Assembly (NCBI GenBank): GCA_028690885.1 | Contig: JAQVAJ010000073.1 | Location: 1 to 7,103, forward strand | Length of the DNA stretch: 7,103 nucleotides | DNA from: Clostridia bacterium | GTDB lineage: Bacteria > Bacillota > Clostridia > DUPQ01 | Reading direction: 5' to 3' | Shown: positions 1 to 6,525 of the stretch, one piece after another | Position numbering within the stretch: the first letter of the stretch is position 1 | How the letters are laid out: every line of letters begins with the position of its first letter | Translations under genes and position numbers: made by a program | The notes under the pieces: model-generated | Seen by the model: the letters and a program-made list of their open reading frames with translations, nothing else | What the model was told of the DNA's origin: nothing | Database searches by the model: none

Positions 1-603
1 GTTCCTCCTCAGGGTGGAAGAAAACATCCAACTCAGGAATACATACAGATAGATACAACAAATATACTTTTCATATGCGGAGGCGCATTTCAGGGTATAG
101 ACGAAATAATACAAAATAGATTAGGCAAAAGAGCTATCGGCTTTGGAGCAGAAATTTTATCTTCAAAAAGTATTGAGAAAGATAAAGTTTTAAAGCATAT
201 TGAAAATCAGGATCTCTTAAAGTACGGACTTATACCCGAGTTTGTAGGCCGACTTCCTGTTGTTGTTACATTGGAGCAGCTGACAGAGGAAATCTTGGTA
301 TCAATACTTAAAGAACCGAAGAATGCTCTGACAAAGCAATACAAGAAGATAATGGAAATGGATGGATGCGAGCTTATATTCGAAGAAAAAGCTCTTTATG
401 CTATTGCTAAAAAGACTCTTGAGAGAAATAGCGGAGCAAGAGGATTAAGATCCATACTTGAATCAGTACTGATGGAGGTTATGTATAACGTGCCATCAGA
501 CCCAACTATAGAAAAGTGTATAGTGGAGGAAAGCACTATATTGAACTGCACTCCTCCAAAATTGATTTACAGAGGAAAACTTTTAGAAGAAAGCGCATCA
601 TGA
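1..603 (+). CDS. clpX: ATP-dependent Clp protease ATP-binding subunit ClpX, C-terminal half (5' end outside the window)
   Basis: ClpX is the hexameric AAA+ unfoldase that feeds tagged proteins to the ClpP peptidase in the cytoplasm. The frame is open from base 1 and gives 200 residues, about half of the usual length of around 420. The zinc-binding domain and Walker A/B motifs must lie upstream. Visible landmarks in order are the RKH pore loop in VPPQGGRKHP at the very start, the sensor-1 strand NILFICGGAF, the arginine-finger box GLIPEFVGRLP, and the sensor-2 box SGARGLRSI in the small AAA+ domain. The tail after PSDPTIEKCIV is short and not recognisable. The TGA stop overlaps the ATG of uppP by four bases (ATGA), which points to translational coupling. 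clpX is often next to lon in Firmicutes, so its coupling to uppP is less expected, and a ClpX paralogue cannot be excluded. Family identification is very secure. Confidence 0.95.
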   Translation, partial: VPPQGGRKHPTQEYIQIDTTNILFICGGAFQGIDEIIQNRLGKRAIGFGAEILSSKSIEKDKVLKHIENQDLLKYGLIPEFVGRLPVVVTLEQLTEEILVSILKEPKNALTKQYKKIMEMDGCELIFEEKALYAIAKKTLERNSGARGLRSILESVLMEVMYNVPSDPTIEKCIVEESTILNCTPPKLIYRGKLLEESAS

Positions 604-1385
604 GTATCTGGGAAGCTATACTATTAGGGATTATACAAGGTTTTACCGAATTTCTGCCAGTCTCAAGTTCAGGACATCTTGTATTATTTGAAAAAATCCT
701 TAATATCAGCACTCCCACTTTAACTTTCAATGTGGCTGTCCATTTTGCAACTTTAATATCTGTTTGCGCAGTATTTTGGAAAGATATACTTGCCATATTG
801 AAAAAGCCTATTCAGAAACTTACATTATGGCTCATTATTGCAACAATTCCTGCTGCGATAGCCGGAGTATTATTCAATGATCTTTTTGAAGGATTCAATG
901 ATAGCGGAGTTACTTTAGGAATCGGTTTTTTGATTACAGCATGTTTTTTGATAATATCATCAAAACTAAAACCTGGAACCATGGAAAAAGAAAATATGAA
1001 GTGGTATGACGCTTTATTCATAGGTATCATGCAGATGGTTGCAATAGTTCCTGGTATTTCAAGGTCAGGATCTACCCTTACTGGAGGGCTTTTTAGAAAA
1101 GTCAAAAAGGAAGATGCTGTAAAATTCGCATTTTTGCTTTCAATACCGGTAATACTGGGGGGATTCCTTTTGGAAACTTATGATGCTGTAAAAGCAGGGT
1201 TTGAAAATATTGAAATACTTCCCATATTTTTTGGTATGATATTTGCAGGGGTAAGCGGGTTTTTCGCTATCAAAATTTTTGTAAAGACAGTCCTTAAAGG
1301 TAAAATACAGTATTTTGCTTACTACGTAGCTATCTTAGGAATCTTTTGTATATTAGACCAGTTTGTATTTAACATTGTATTATGA
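600..1385 (+). CDS. uppP: Undecaprenyl-diphosphatase UppP (BacA family)
   Basis: This integral membrane enzyme dephosphorylates undecaprenyl diphosphate to regenerate the lipid carrier for peptidoglycan and other wall polymers, and overproduction is known to give bacitracin resistance. The start chosen is the ATG overlapping the clpX stop. It gives 261 residues beginning MSIWEAILLGIIQGFTEFLP, the normal N-terminus of the family. The same frame is open further upstream, but that extension lies inside clpX and looks unrelated. Both signature motifs are present: QGFTEFLPVSSSGH (Q13, E17, the serine cluster 22-24, H26) and VPGISRSGST (R155). Several hydrophobic membrane segments are evident, near residues 75-92, 104-121, 138-152, 176-191, 207-226 and 240-258. 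No strong Shine-Dalgarno is seen at the start, consistent with coupling to clpX. The stop again forms ATGA with the next gene. The gene looks intact. Confidence 0.96.
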   Translation: MSIWEAILLGIIQGFTEFLPVSSSGHLVLFEKILNISTPTLTFNVAVHFATLISVCAVFWKDILAILKKPIQKLTLWLIIATIPAAIAGVLFNDLFEGFNDSGVTLGIGFLITACFLIISSKLKPGTMEKENMKWYDALFIGIMQMVAIVPGISRSGSTLTGGLFRKVKKEDAVKFAFLLSIPVILGGFLLETYDAVKAGFENIEILPIFFGMIFAGVSGFFAIKIFVKTVLKGKIQYFAYYVAILGIFCILDQFVFNIVL

Positions 1386-2359
1386 TAATTTTAGGAATAG
1401 AGACAAGTTGTGATGAAACTGCTGCTTCCGTTGTAAAAGACGGAAGAATAGTAATGTCCAATATTATAGCTTCTTCAGCTCAGATTTTTGAGGAATATGG
1501 GGGAGTAGTTCCCGAGATAGCATCAAGAAAACATGTTGAATATATATTGATGGTTATAGACCAGGCAATTAAAAAAGCAGGTATAAAAAAAGAAGAACTA
1601 GATGCAATAGCAGTAACTCAAGGACCTGGCTTAGTAGGAGCTTTACTTGTAGGTATTACAGCTGCAAAGGCTTTAGCAGCAGCTTTGGATATTCCCTTAA
1701 TACCAGTAAATCATTTAAAAGGTCATATTGCTGCAAACTATATCACACACAAAGACCTTAAACCTCCTTTTGTGTGCCTTTTAGTATCCGGGGGACATAC
1801 CAATATACTTAATGTGAATAATTATGATGATATTCAAAATATCGGTAGTACCCGAGACGATGCCGTAGGAGAGGCATATGACAAGGTTGGAAGAGTAATG
1901 GGTCTTGTTTACCCTGGCGGACCAAAAATCGATAAAATGGCAATTGAGGGCAATCCTGAAGCCATTTTGTTCCCTCGGACAAAATTTAAGGACAATCCAT
2001 TTGATTTTAGCTTTTCTGGTCTCAAGACAGCGGTTATAAACTATATACATTCAAAAGAACAGAAAAATGAGGAATACTCAAAAAAAGATGTTGCAGCATC
2101 TTTTCAAAAAGCAGTAACTGATGTCTTGGTAGAAAACGTTTTTCTAACTAAAAGTGAAAAAATAGTTGTAGCAGGAGGAGTAGCTGCAAATCAAGGATTA
2201 AGAAAAGCATTATATGAAAGAGCAGACAAAGAAAAAGTGCAAGTATATTTCCCAGATATTCATCTTTGTACGGATAATGCAGCAATGATTGGCTCAGCCG
2301 CATACTACATAAAAGAAGAAGACTTTGACATAAACGCAGACCCTTCATTAGAAATGTAA
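1382..2359 (+). CDS. tsaD: tRNA N6-adenosine threonylcarbamoyltransferase TsaD (Gcp/Kae1/Qri7 family)
   Basis: TsaD transfers the threonylcarbamoyl group from threonylcarbamoyl-AMP onto A37 of ANN-decoding tRNAs, working with TsaB, TsaE and, for the intermediate, TsaC/TsaB-type enzymes. It is a cytoplasmic ASKHA-fold protein. The 325-residue product starts MIILGIETSCDETAASVV, the classic Kae1 N-terminus. The metal-binding histidines are H111 and H115 in NHLKGHI. Other landmarks are SGGHT (136-140), EAYDKVGR (164-171), VYPGG (176-180), the nucleotide-loop GGVAANQGLR (265-274) and CTDNAAMIG with the metal ligand D298. Its length is slightly below the usual 335-345 but all motifs are intact. The ATG overlaps the uppP stop as ATGA, making it the third gene of the coupled run. 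No partner tsa gene is visible in the window. A tRNA gene follows after 47 bases. Confidence 0.97.
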   Translation: MIILGIETSCDETAASVVKDGRIVMSNIIASSAQIFEEYGGVVPEIASRKHVEYILMVIDQAIKKAGIKKEELDAIAVTQGPGLVGALLVGITAAKALAAALDIPLIPVNHLKGHIAANYITHKDLKPPFVCLLVSGGHTNILNVNNYDDIQNIGSTRDDAVGEAYDKVGRVMGLVYPGGPKIDKMAIEGNPEAILFPRTKFKDNPFDFSFSGLKTAVINYIHSKEQKNEEYSKKDVAASFQKAVTDVLVENVFLTKSEKIVVAGGVAANQGLRKALYERADKEKVQVYFPDIHLCTDNAAMIGSAAYYIKEEDFDINADPSLEM

Positions 2360-2366
2360 TTAACAA

Positions 2367-2396
2367 TTGACATTTCCAGCTACCAGATAGTATATT
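2367..2396 (+). promoter_or_regulatory. Sigma-A type promoter of the tRNA-Ala gene
   Basis: A perfect -35 box TTGACA (2367-2372) is followed after 18 bases by the -10 box TATATT (2391-2396). Transcription would begin around 2402-2404, just before the mature tRNA start at 2407. The promoter lies between the tsaD stop and the tRNA and so makes the tRNA independent of the upstream operon. Confidence 0.75.
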
Positions 2397-2406
2397 ATTT
2401 AAAGTC

Positions 2407-2482
<76 letters not shown>

Positions 2483-2489
2483 AAACGAA

Positions 2490-2524
2490 AAAGTCCTTGA
2501 TAACACTACATTTTCAAGGACTTT
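2490..2524. terminator. Hairpin after tRNA-Ala, probable terminator
   Basis: AAAGTCCTTGA (2490-2500) and TCAAGGACTTT (2514-2524) form a perfect 11-bp stem around a 13-base loop, starting seven bases after the tRNA CCA. The stem ends in T-T-T, but a long uninterrupted U-tract is absent (GTACTTCTC follows), so this is a weak or bidirectional terminator. An attachment-site or processing role is possible but unsupported. Confidence 0.6.
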
Positions 2525-2546
2525 GTACTTCTCTAAATAGGGTTAA

Positions 2547-2876
2547 TTTCAGTGGTTTGAGCGTACATGCTTTAAAGAGAAGAGAGAAAATGAGACGGAA
2601 TTACATGAGTGCTTAGCTAATAAGAATTATTACTTTCTAAATAGTGAAATTGGAAATAGGAATTGTTTGAAATTTAATGAATATAATGGTGACTATCCAC
2701 AGGGTGAGGATTTGAAATGGAAAGACAATGCTATTCTCAGAACCAGATTATTAAAAACACTTAATAAATACAAGAAGCCTACAAAGGTAATTGTAGTTTG
2801 TCATGGAATGTTAATACATTCAGTATTTAAAGACCATTGGCTTGAAAATAGTGAAATTATAGAATTTAGTTTTTAA
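2547..2876 (+). pseudogene. Histidine phosphatase (phosphoglycerate-mutase-like) family, C-terminal remnant
   Basis: After a TAA at 2544-2546 the frame is open for 109 codons but has no good ATG near its start. A TTG at 2667 would give only the last 69 residues. The part from about 2670 reads like the end of a histidine phosphatase: a PQGEDLKW segment, then the strand and loop KVIVVCHGMLIHS, which carries the second conserved histidine, and a final NSEIIEFSF strand. The N-terminal RHG(E/Q) phosphohistidine motif and roughly half of a normal 180-200 residue protein are missing. The frame begins within about 25 bases of the tRNA hairpin, so the 5' part was probably removed by a deletion or insertion at the tRNA boundary. 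No Shine-Dalgarno is seen. The family assignment rests on the HG box and flanking segments, so it is moderate; expression is unlikely. Confidence 0.55.
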
Positions 2877-3055
2877 AGCAGTGGGATTTTGTAAAATTGG
2901 AGCTTAAGCAAAATTACTTCTCTATAGATGCGTTTTGCAATCTCAGCTTCCTTCGGAATAATAACCAGTTTCTTATTCTCGTCTTTGTTTTTGCTATAGA
3001 AACCAACTGCAAACAACCTGAATTTCGCCTTGCTAGTACGATATAACAATACGAA
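2873..3055 (-). pseudogene. Large serine recombinase, internal fragment
   Basis: On the minus strand a frame bounded by stops at both ends (TAG at 3058-3056, TAA at 2875-2873) contains the segments FYSKNKDENKKLV and IIPKEAEIAKRIYREV. This closely matches the typical stretch of large serine recombinases where the 'recombinase' domain begins: a G-Y/F dipeptide, a polar turn, L-V-I, then (P/E)EEAEIVKRIYREYL. Only about 30 residues resemble the family. The catalytic N-terminal resolvase domain and the zinc-ribbon/coiled-coil end are absent, and the frame continues into unrelated sequence on each side. It is therefore debris of a phage- or transposon-type integrase. Its terminal bases overlap the end of the preceding phosphatase remnant. 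Short length is the main uncertainty. Confidence 0.5.
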
Positions 3056-3059
3056 CTAT

Positions 3060-3146
3060 TATATGCCAAACGATAAAACAAAATTGAGCCAAACTGTAAA
3101 ATAGTATTGAGCCAAACTGTAAAATAGTATTGAGCCAAACTGTAAA
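3060..3146. repeat. 23-bp tandem direct repeat, two full units plus one partial and one degenerate unit
   Basis: Two identical 23-bp units (3083-3105, 3106-3128) begin with ATTGAGCCAAACTGTAAA and end in ATAGT. A third unit (3129-3146) keeps the first 18 bases and then diverges. One period upstream (3060-3082) a degenerate copy keeps GCCAAAC and AAAA in register, about 14 of 23 positions. The third unit provides the -35 box of the promoter that faces the ATPase gene. The arrangement resembles operator or iteron arrays that bind a protein on successive DNA turns. It could instead be the terminal repeats of a mobile element. The spacing is too short for a CRISPR array. Confidence 0.9.
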
Positions 3147-3158
3147 CTGGAGTATACT
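3130..3158 (+). promoter_or_regulatory. Sigma-A type promoter of the AAA_14/DUF4143 ATPase gene, embedded in the repeat
   Basis: TTGAGC (3130-3135) and TATACT (3153-3158) are separated by exactly 17 bases. The -35 box is the start of the third repeat unit. The same TTGAGC occurs at 3084 and 3107, but only the third copy has a -10 box at the right distance. A start near 3165 would leave a very short leader, with the Shine-Dalgarno close to the 5' end of the mRNA. Confidence 0.6.
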
Positions 3159-3180
3159 ATGTAGGGAAGGTTGTGTTATC

Positions 3181-4449
3181 ATGAAAAAATACTATCCGAG
3201 AATAGCAGATAAAATATTAGAAGAAGCATTGGAATCAGCCGGTGCAGTATTGATTGAAGGACCTAAGTGGAGTGGAAAAACGTGGACTGCTGCAAAAAAA
3301 TCTAAAAGTATCCTATACATGCAGGATCCAGATACAAGAGAAAGTAATATTCAAGCAGCTAGTGTAAAGCCATCATTACTATTGAAAGGAGAAAACCCAA
3401 GATTAATCGACGAGTGGCAAGTTGCCCCGGTTCTTTGGGATTCAGTAAGGCATGAAGTCGATATGAGAGGTGAGGAAGGACAGTTTATTTTAACCGGTTC
3501 GGCTACCCCAATCATAGATAAACAAATTTCACACACTGGAACGGGAAGGTTTTCAAGAATAAAGATGCGTCCGATGAGCCTTTTTGAATCTAATGAATCT
3601 ACAGGAGAGATAAGTCTCAAAGAACTATTTGAGAAGTATAATAATATTGGCCTAACAAGCAATATTGAGATTGAAGGAATTGCGAAGGCAATTGTTAGAG
3701 GAGGATGGCCCGCCTCTGTAACATCAAAACCAGAATCAGCATCTAAAAGAGCACAAGACTATGTCAACTCCATTGTTCAGTTTGATGTCTCACGAGTTGA
3801 TGGTATCGAGAAAAATCCAAACAAGATGTTTGCTTTACTACGATCTTTATCCCGTAATATTTCAACAGAGGCTAATTATTCAGTTTTAATAAAAGATATG
3901 GAAGGTGGGGAGAATGAATCAATTTCTAGACCAACGATTCAGTCATATCTGAATGTGCTTCAAAGATTATTTGTTGTGGAAGACTTAGAGGCTTGGAATC
4001 CGTCTATTCGTTCAGCTACCCCATTAAGAGTATCGCCAAAGAGACAATTTGTTGATCCTTCGATTGCAACCGCAACATTAGGCATTACCCATGAGCACTT
4101 ATTGTTGGATTTTAATACATTTGGTTATTTGTTTGAATCTCTATGTATAAGAGATCTGAGGATATATGCTGAAGCATTGGGGGGGAAGGTTTCTCATTAT
4201 CGAGACAAAAGCGGTTTAGAATGTGATGTAATAGTTGTGCTAAGGGATGGACGATGGGGTGCAGTAGAGATTAAACTCGGGTCGAATGAATTTGATAAAG
4301 CAGCAAAGAACTTAAGAAAATTATCTGAGGTCATCGATTATAAGAAAATGAACAAACCATCGTTTCTTATGATTCTGACAGGTACAAAATTTGGGTATAA
4401 ACGGGATGATGGTGTTCTTATTGTTCCTATTGGTTGTTTAAAGGACTAG
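3181..4449 (+). CDS. ATP-binding protein, AAA_14 ATPase domain plus DUF4143 C-terminal domain
   Basis: This is a 422-residue predicted cytoplasmic ATPase of a widespread family whose cellular role is not established. The ATG at 3181 is preferred over an in-frame TTG at 3130 because AGGGAAGG (3163-3170) sits ten bases upstream and MKKYYPRIADK is a typical family start. Domains: the AAA_14 core has Walker A GPKWSGKT (27-34), Walker B RLIDEWQ (74-80, D77 and E78), sensor-1 strand FILTGSAT (102-109) and the conserved GRFSRIKMRPMSLFE box (122-136). A helical linker follows. The DUF4143-type part starts near residue 249 with SRPTIQSYLNVLQRLFVV, and the end carries FES (E319), SGLECDV (D349) and AVEIKLG (E363, K365), an arrangement like a PD-(D/E)XK nuclease active site. 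Nothing is truncated. It stands alone, flanked by debris, with a repeat-embedded promoter. Family assignment is firm; nuclease activity is inference. Confidence 0.9.
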   Translation: MKKYYPRIADKILEEALESAGAVLIEGPKWSGKTWTAAKKSKSILYMQDPDTRESNIQAASVKPSLLLKGENPRLIDEWQVAPVLWDSVRHEVDMRGEEGQFILTGSATPIIDKQISHTGTGRFSRIKMRPMSLFESNESTGEISLKELFEKYNNIGLTSNIEIEGIAKAIVRGGWPASVTSKPESASKRAQDYVNSIVQFDVSRVDGIEKNPNKMFALLRSLSRNISTEANYSVLIKDMEGGENESISRPTIQSYLNVLQRLFVVEDLEAWNPSIRSATPLRVSPKRQFVDPSIATATLGITHEHLLLDFNTFGYLFESLCIRDLRIYAEALGGKVSHYRDKSGLECDVIVVLRDGRWGAVEIKLGSNEFDKAAKNLRKLSEVIDYKKMNKPSFLMILTGTKFGYKRDDGVLIVPIGCLKD

Positions 4450-4882
4450 ATTTTTTTATTGAGTTTATGAGAGTATCGATCAAAGAAGAATGAGATGTTT
4501 CCGAGAACGAAAGTTAAAAATGGATATGTTTCAAAATGCGACCATCGAGAAAAAACAGGATTGAAACAATCTGTTTAACATCTATTCTGCCCTCTTAATA
4601 CAAATGGAGCCCTGCACTTCAACCCTGCTCCTGATATTACTGCTAAATCAAGCATTACACAACCTTGAATAATAGTACAAATTCCACCTCTTTTATAGTT
4701 TTTTCTTAACATTATCTCTATTACAATAATGACAGAAATGAGGTTTTGTTTTGAGAAATAATTATTTTGTTAAGTTAATTAAATAACATAAACTTTTATG
4801 CTACTATGCTACCCTATAGACAACTGAGGAATTTGAGCATTGCATATGTAACGCTTTTCTTAAATTAGAATATTATTTTTTC
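4450..4882. other. AT-rich intergenic stretch without a convincing gene
   Basis: A T-run follows the ATPase stop (4451-4457) but has no obvious preceding stem. A 27-codon frame (4495-4578, + strand, beginning MFPRTKVKNGY and including HREKTGLKQSV) faintly resembles the N-terminus of IS1634-type transposases and could belong with the fragments further right. A small imperfect hairpin lies at 4553-4576 (AAACAG-G-ATTG with CAATCTGTTT, loop AAA). The remainder, especially 4690-4870, is very AT-rich and holds no frame, RNA gene or clear repeat that I can recognise. Confidence 0.5.
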
Positions 4883-5294
4883 AGAAGAGAATCAGCATTG
4901 CAGCTAGGCAAGTATTACCTATATGACCACTATACTGAGCTTAACTATATTCCAAGCGAATCCAAACTGTCCAGAGTCTTCACGGAATACCTCAGCCACG
5001 AGAGGATAAGCGTCTTTCCTGAGAAGTGGACATGTGCTTTCTGCTGAATACGGGAAAGCGAATGTTGACGAAGGGCTGCCGCAGGTCAATGTCGCATATT
5101 TCCTTGACCGCAAAAGAGGCTACCTGTTTATGTGCATGGGCAAATCAGGCAGAATATATTAAAAGCATATATGTTTTAAGGTATGCGCTCACATCAAGGC
5201 AAAAACGATTATTAGCCTGTTCGATATAAATACTGCAGATGTCACCAATATGGTTAAGACCCTTGATTTTACTCGTAAAGAACTCAATCCTTAA
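4883..5294 (+). pseudogene. Frameshifted transposase remnant, probably IS1634/IS4-like, with an unidentified tail
   Basis: Coding-like sequence on the + strand is split between frames. Frame one (4883-5047) reads SALQLGKYYLYD, then IPSESKLSRVFTEYLSHE and FPEKW, ending at TGA. From about 5028 the sense moves to another frame with LSAEYGKANVDEGLPQVNVA followed by YFLDRKRGY, ending at TAA (5160-5162). The GLPQVN-x-FLDRK-G segment resembles the start of the DDE catalytic core in IS1634/IS4-type transposases, where an aspartate or LPQVN-like strand precedes a GxPLYY segment, but the expected GLPLYY continuation is broken. Past the stop, the same frame runs open to 5294 with KTIISLFDINTADVTNMVKT, which I do not recognise. 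There is no start codon with a ribosome site, and no terminal inverted repeats were found. The transposase call is moderate; decay is clear. Confidence 0.45.
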
Positions 5295-5334
5295 TACTTG
5301 GCAACATGGTAGAATAGTAGTTTAGGAATGTTAA

Positions 5335-6171
5335 TTAAAGTTCTATTTCCAAACCATCATACGATGTTATAAATCCATATTTATCAGCAATCATACAAAA
5401 ATCATCATAAACTACATCTGTACCATTATGGGAAAAATGATTTAAAACAAATTTAGTGTTTTGGTCGGCTAAATTGTTTGTAAGCAATTCATCACGACAC
5501 TTAATATTCCAACCCAAGCACATATGTAGCGGATAATGATAATCCATCATACTTCCTGCCGTGCAATCAAGAGAAACCAGATCCAATTTCAAATTTGATG
5601 TTTTAAGGTAATTTAAAGTTTCCTCTAATAACAAACCTGTATCATGAGCATACAGTAAAGATTTTCCATCTTTTTCTATCAGATAAATAAATGGGTTCTC
5701 TGTGCCGTGATTGGCTTTTAAAGGAGTTATATCATATTCATTGCAAGTAAATTTAACAAATGGCAATTTAGACTCATAACGCATGTATTTTTTATGTTTT
5801 TCAGTATTAATTACTTTATCTAACGACTCCTTTAAATCTATACTCCCATATATGTCGATTCCATGCCAATCATCATAATGATGAGCATAAACACCGTTAC
5901 TGGTATATGCCAGTTCATCTTTATAAAAATGATCTGAATGCGTATGTGTAACGAGCCAGTAACGAATATTTAACAAATCTATATTATATCTATGGAAGTT
6001 TGAATAAGTTTCAGGTGGCATATCAATTAATAATATGTCATCAATCAAAGCCTGACTCCTTGCGCGTAAATTCTTGCCACCCAAGGCTCTTGATTTTTTA
6101 CAAATTTCACAGTTACACAATAATGCGGGTATACCCTCACCGGCTGCCGTACCTAAATATTTAATTTTCAT
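5335..6171 (-). CDS. PhnP-like metallo-beta-lactamase-fold hydrolase
   Basis: A complete 278-residue gene starts with ATG at 6171-6169. AAGGAG (6183-6178) sits six bases upstream. The protein has the binuclear metal site of the superfamily: HTHSDH (H76, H78, D80, H81), H155 in KANHG, D177 in AHDTG and a histidine in NHFSHNG (H245/H248). The N-terminus YLGTAAGEGIPALLCNCEIC carries C19, C21 and C24, a CxCx2C cluster like the structural zinc site of PhnP, the phosphoribosyl cyclic phosphodiesterase. It also resembles PqqB-type proteins. No phosphonate or pqq genes are nearby, so the substrate is unknown; a cyclic phosphodiester is the best guess. No signal peptide is seen, so it is probably cytoplasmic. 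It stands alone on the minus strand. Upstream TATACT (6290-6285) and TATAAT (6372-6367) lack good -35 boxes, so the promoter is undecided. Confidence 0.85.
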   Translation of the reverse strand: MKIKYLGTAAGEGIPALLCNCEICKKSRALGGKNLRARSQALIDDILLIDMPPETYSNFHRYNIDLLNIRYWLVTHTHSDHFYKDELAYTSNGVYAHHYDDWHGIDIYGSIDLKESLDKVINTEKHKKYMRYESKLPFVKFTCNEYDITPLKANHGTENPFIYLIEKDGKSLLYAHDTGLLLEETLNYLKTSNLKLDLVSLDCTAGSMMDYHYPLHMCLGWNIKCRDELLTNNLADQNTKFVLNHFSHNGTDVVYDDFCMIADKYGFITSYDGLEIEL

Positions 6172-6187
6172 TTCCTACTCCTTCAAT

Positions 6188-6241
6188 TCAAATATTCTCG
6201 TAATTACTTGACTTTTTCACATTTGCGATATCTTTAAACAT
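6188..6241 (-). CDS. Possible 17-codon leader ORF upstream of the MBL-fold gene
   Basis: On the minus strand ATG (6241-6239) opens a 17-residue frame, MFKDIANVKKSSNYENI, ending in TGA (6190-6188), 16 bases before the hydrolase start. AGGAG (6257-6253) lies 11 bases upstream, slightly far. A competing ATG (6249-6247) is only three bases from that site and gives ten codons. The peptide is not recognised. It could be a translated leader, the end of a lost gene or chance. Confidence 0.25.
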   Translation of the reverse strand: MFKDIANVKKSSNYENI

Positions 6242-6525
6242 AGATTCATTTTCTCCTGAAAAATATTAATAACTTATATCGGACAGTATAGTCATACATT
6301 TTACAAGCAACCACCGGTTTCCTATAACTTTTTTGCTTATTCTGTTTGTTCTCTTTATAACATAGTATTATATGAATAACAATATCAGCAACAGGTATTA
6401 ATAATATCATTTTTGTGTTTAAATGACATATCCCAGATTCTTCTAAGCTCGTTTACTTCATTTCTGTCATACTTAATTATATATCTGTTATTAAGCAGAA
6501 AGACATGAAATTGGTTTAGCGAATT
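6242..6525. other. AT-rich non-coding stretch
   Basis: This interval should contain the promoter of the minus-strand hydrolase, but only isolated -10-like boxes are seen (minus strand TATACT 6290-6285, TATAAT 6372-6367). A 60-codon minus-strand frame ending at 6385 overlaps the tRNA-like relic, has no ribosome site and resembles nothing I know. No hairpin terminator, RNA gene or repeat was recognised. Confidence 0.45.

Noticed and set aside
516..599. An N-terminal extension of UppP by 28 residues from an upstream ATG
   Set aside because: It overlaps clpX, is polar and unlike the family; the ATG at 600 gives the canonical UppP N-terminus.
2914..3138. 74-codon minus-strand frame running through the tandem repeat
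   Set aside because: Its N-terminal part is only translated repeat, and the recombinase-like sequence is in a different frame.
3060..3146. Short CRISPR array
   Set aside because: The units abut with no unique spacers and the period is only 23 bases.
3130..3180. TTG start at 3130 extending the ATPase by 17 residues
   Set aside because: It lies in the repeat and -35 box and has no ribosome site, whereas ATG at 3181 has AGGGAAGG at good spacing.
4580..4700. Possible minus-strand coding fragment around VMLDLAVISGAGLKC
   Set aside because: The frame is short and lacks any recognisable motif, so it was left as unassigned sequence.
4966..4974. CCAAACTGT matching the core of the 23-bp repeat
   Set aside because: A 9-base match inside coding-like transposase debris is expected by chance in a window this size, and no second unit is in register.
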